The notes beneath the pieces were generated by a model. That model did no database searches, was not told where the DNA came from, and saw nothing but the letters and a program-made list of their open reading frames with translations. DNA of 64,000 bases, taken from Pyropia yezoensis. Taxonomy: Eukaryota > Rhodophyta > Bangiophyceae > Bangiales > Bangiaceae. Within the stretch, counting starts at the first letter, position 1, and the number at the start of each line of letters is the position of its first letter. The position numbers were made by a program, and so were the translations under genes. This document shows positions 63,627 through 64,000 of this stretch, in pieces. The DNA is taken from assembly GCA_009829735.1 (NCBI GenBank), contig CM020620.1:11963420-12027419 (forward strand), written 5' to 3'.

Positions 63627-64000
63627 ATGTCGATGTTCGACTTGGTGGCTCGGGTTCGAGGCCTGACTGTGCAAGAGTCAATGGAGTCCGATGGGCGGAT
63701 GCGGGTGGACTTCCACCTGCCGCATCCCCGTGGAGAGTCCTCCCGGCGCGTCAAGGTGGACCCGAGTTGGGAGCGGGAGTTGGTGCGGCTGGTCAACCAG
63801 CCGAACGCGGTGCGAGTGGAACACCATTGGATCCTGAGTCAGCCGGACGACCGGCATGCGCAGCTCTGGCGCACTCGGGTGGGACGGGGTGAGGTCTACC
63901 TCGACCCCGCCTTCGGGGTATGCGACCTGATCGCCCCCGCGTTGCCGCGGGAGGTTGACTACCCGGCTAGTGCTCGGGGGATTGCGGCGGCGGCGGAGCC
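63627..64000 (+). CDS. Protein-like frame leaving the window (element 3, unknown)
   Basis: A frame open from before 63627 to the right edge. From the ATG at 63627 it has regular codon and residue use: F-D-L-V-A-R-V-R-G-L-T-V, a S-W-E-R-E-L-V-R-L-V segment, V-E-H-H-W-I-L-S-Q-P-D-D and E-V-Y-L-D-P-A-F-G-V-C-D. It is in a different frame from 62917, so one frameshift (a mutation or a misread run of G/C) separates them. No family is recognised. Confidence 0.4.
   Translation, partial: MSMFDLVARVRGLTVQESMESDGRMRVDFHLPHPRGESSRRVKVDPSWERELVRLVNQPNAVRVEHHWILSQPDDRHAQLWRTRVGRGEVYLDPAFGVCDLIAPALPREVDYPASARGIAAAAE

Noticed and set aside
1-64000. CRISPR arrays, bacterial operons or a prokaryotic defence system
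   Set aside because: No regularly spaced repeats with unique spacers; the introns, transposon families and host genes are eukaryotic.

Overview
The window is nuclear DNA of a GC-rich, intron-poor eukaryote. Host genes are mostly uninterrupted, and the few introns (about 320-380 bases) have GTATG/GTACG-type donors and CAG acceptors. The gene content (a dehydroascorbate-reductase-like glutathione transferase with a plastid-like leader, DNA ligase I, TCTP, TRAPPC5, a SAP protein), the chromo-integrase retroelements, the TNP2-type transposase and the style of the ITS/5.8S remnant fit an alga. My best guess is a bangiophyte red alga (Porphyra/Pyropia type). This is inference, because no marker gene settles it.

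Layout. 1-3.4 kb: left-truncated Ty3/gypsy element 1 on the minus strand (start of pol with retropepsin, gag, primer site, LTR). 4.6-13.35 kb: complete but mutated Ty3/gypsy element 2 on the minus strand, with two 469-base-class LTRs, gag, protease, RT-RNaseH-integrase-chromodomain, and an antisense reading frame between integrase and the 3' LTR. 13.4-16.6 kb: debris of a TNP2/CACTA-like transposase. 17.5-18.0 kb: a dispersed repeat interrupted by a small TA-flanked MITE. 18.4-24 kb: host genes (SRP54 M-domain-like protein, TCTP, D-amino-acid oxidase). 24.3-30.4 kb: AT-richer, gene-poor, full of inverted and tandem repeats. 30.5-37.6 kb: host genes, all on the minus strand (MTA/MTI phosphorylase family, TRAPPC5 with two introns, a 949-residue membrane-anchored GST/DHAR fusion). 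38.2-39.0 kb: Tc1-like element with its catalytic core deleted. 39-43.7 kb: low-complexity GC DNA, a 115-base MITE and a degenerate 18S-ITS1-5.8S fragment. 43.8-46.6 kb: hAT transposase with in-frame stops. 47.1-53.7 kb: tandem-duplicated gene of unknown family, a 31-base minisatellite, a PIF/Harbinger-like element with a Myb-like ORF, and a broken multi-span membrane protein. 54.3-59.8 kb: DNA ligase I and a SAP-domain gene. 60.9-64 kb: two related LTRs on the plus strand followed by a gag-like frame that leaves the window.

The host genes are ordinary housekeeping genes with no visible operon logic. Most of the novelty lies in the mobile elements. Two different Ty3/gypsy elements share the same slippery heptamer GGGAAAC, placed three bases before the gag stop, with protease/pol in the -1 frame. 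Element 2 adds an antisense ORF in its 3' spacer. Decayed transposon ORFs repeatedly carry stops of the kind made by C-to-T change (CAG/CAA/CGA to TAG/TAA/TGA). Among host genes the most unusual is the fusion of a single-span, coiled-coil membrane protein to a dehydroascorbate-reductase-like GST.
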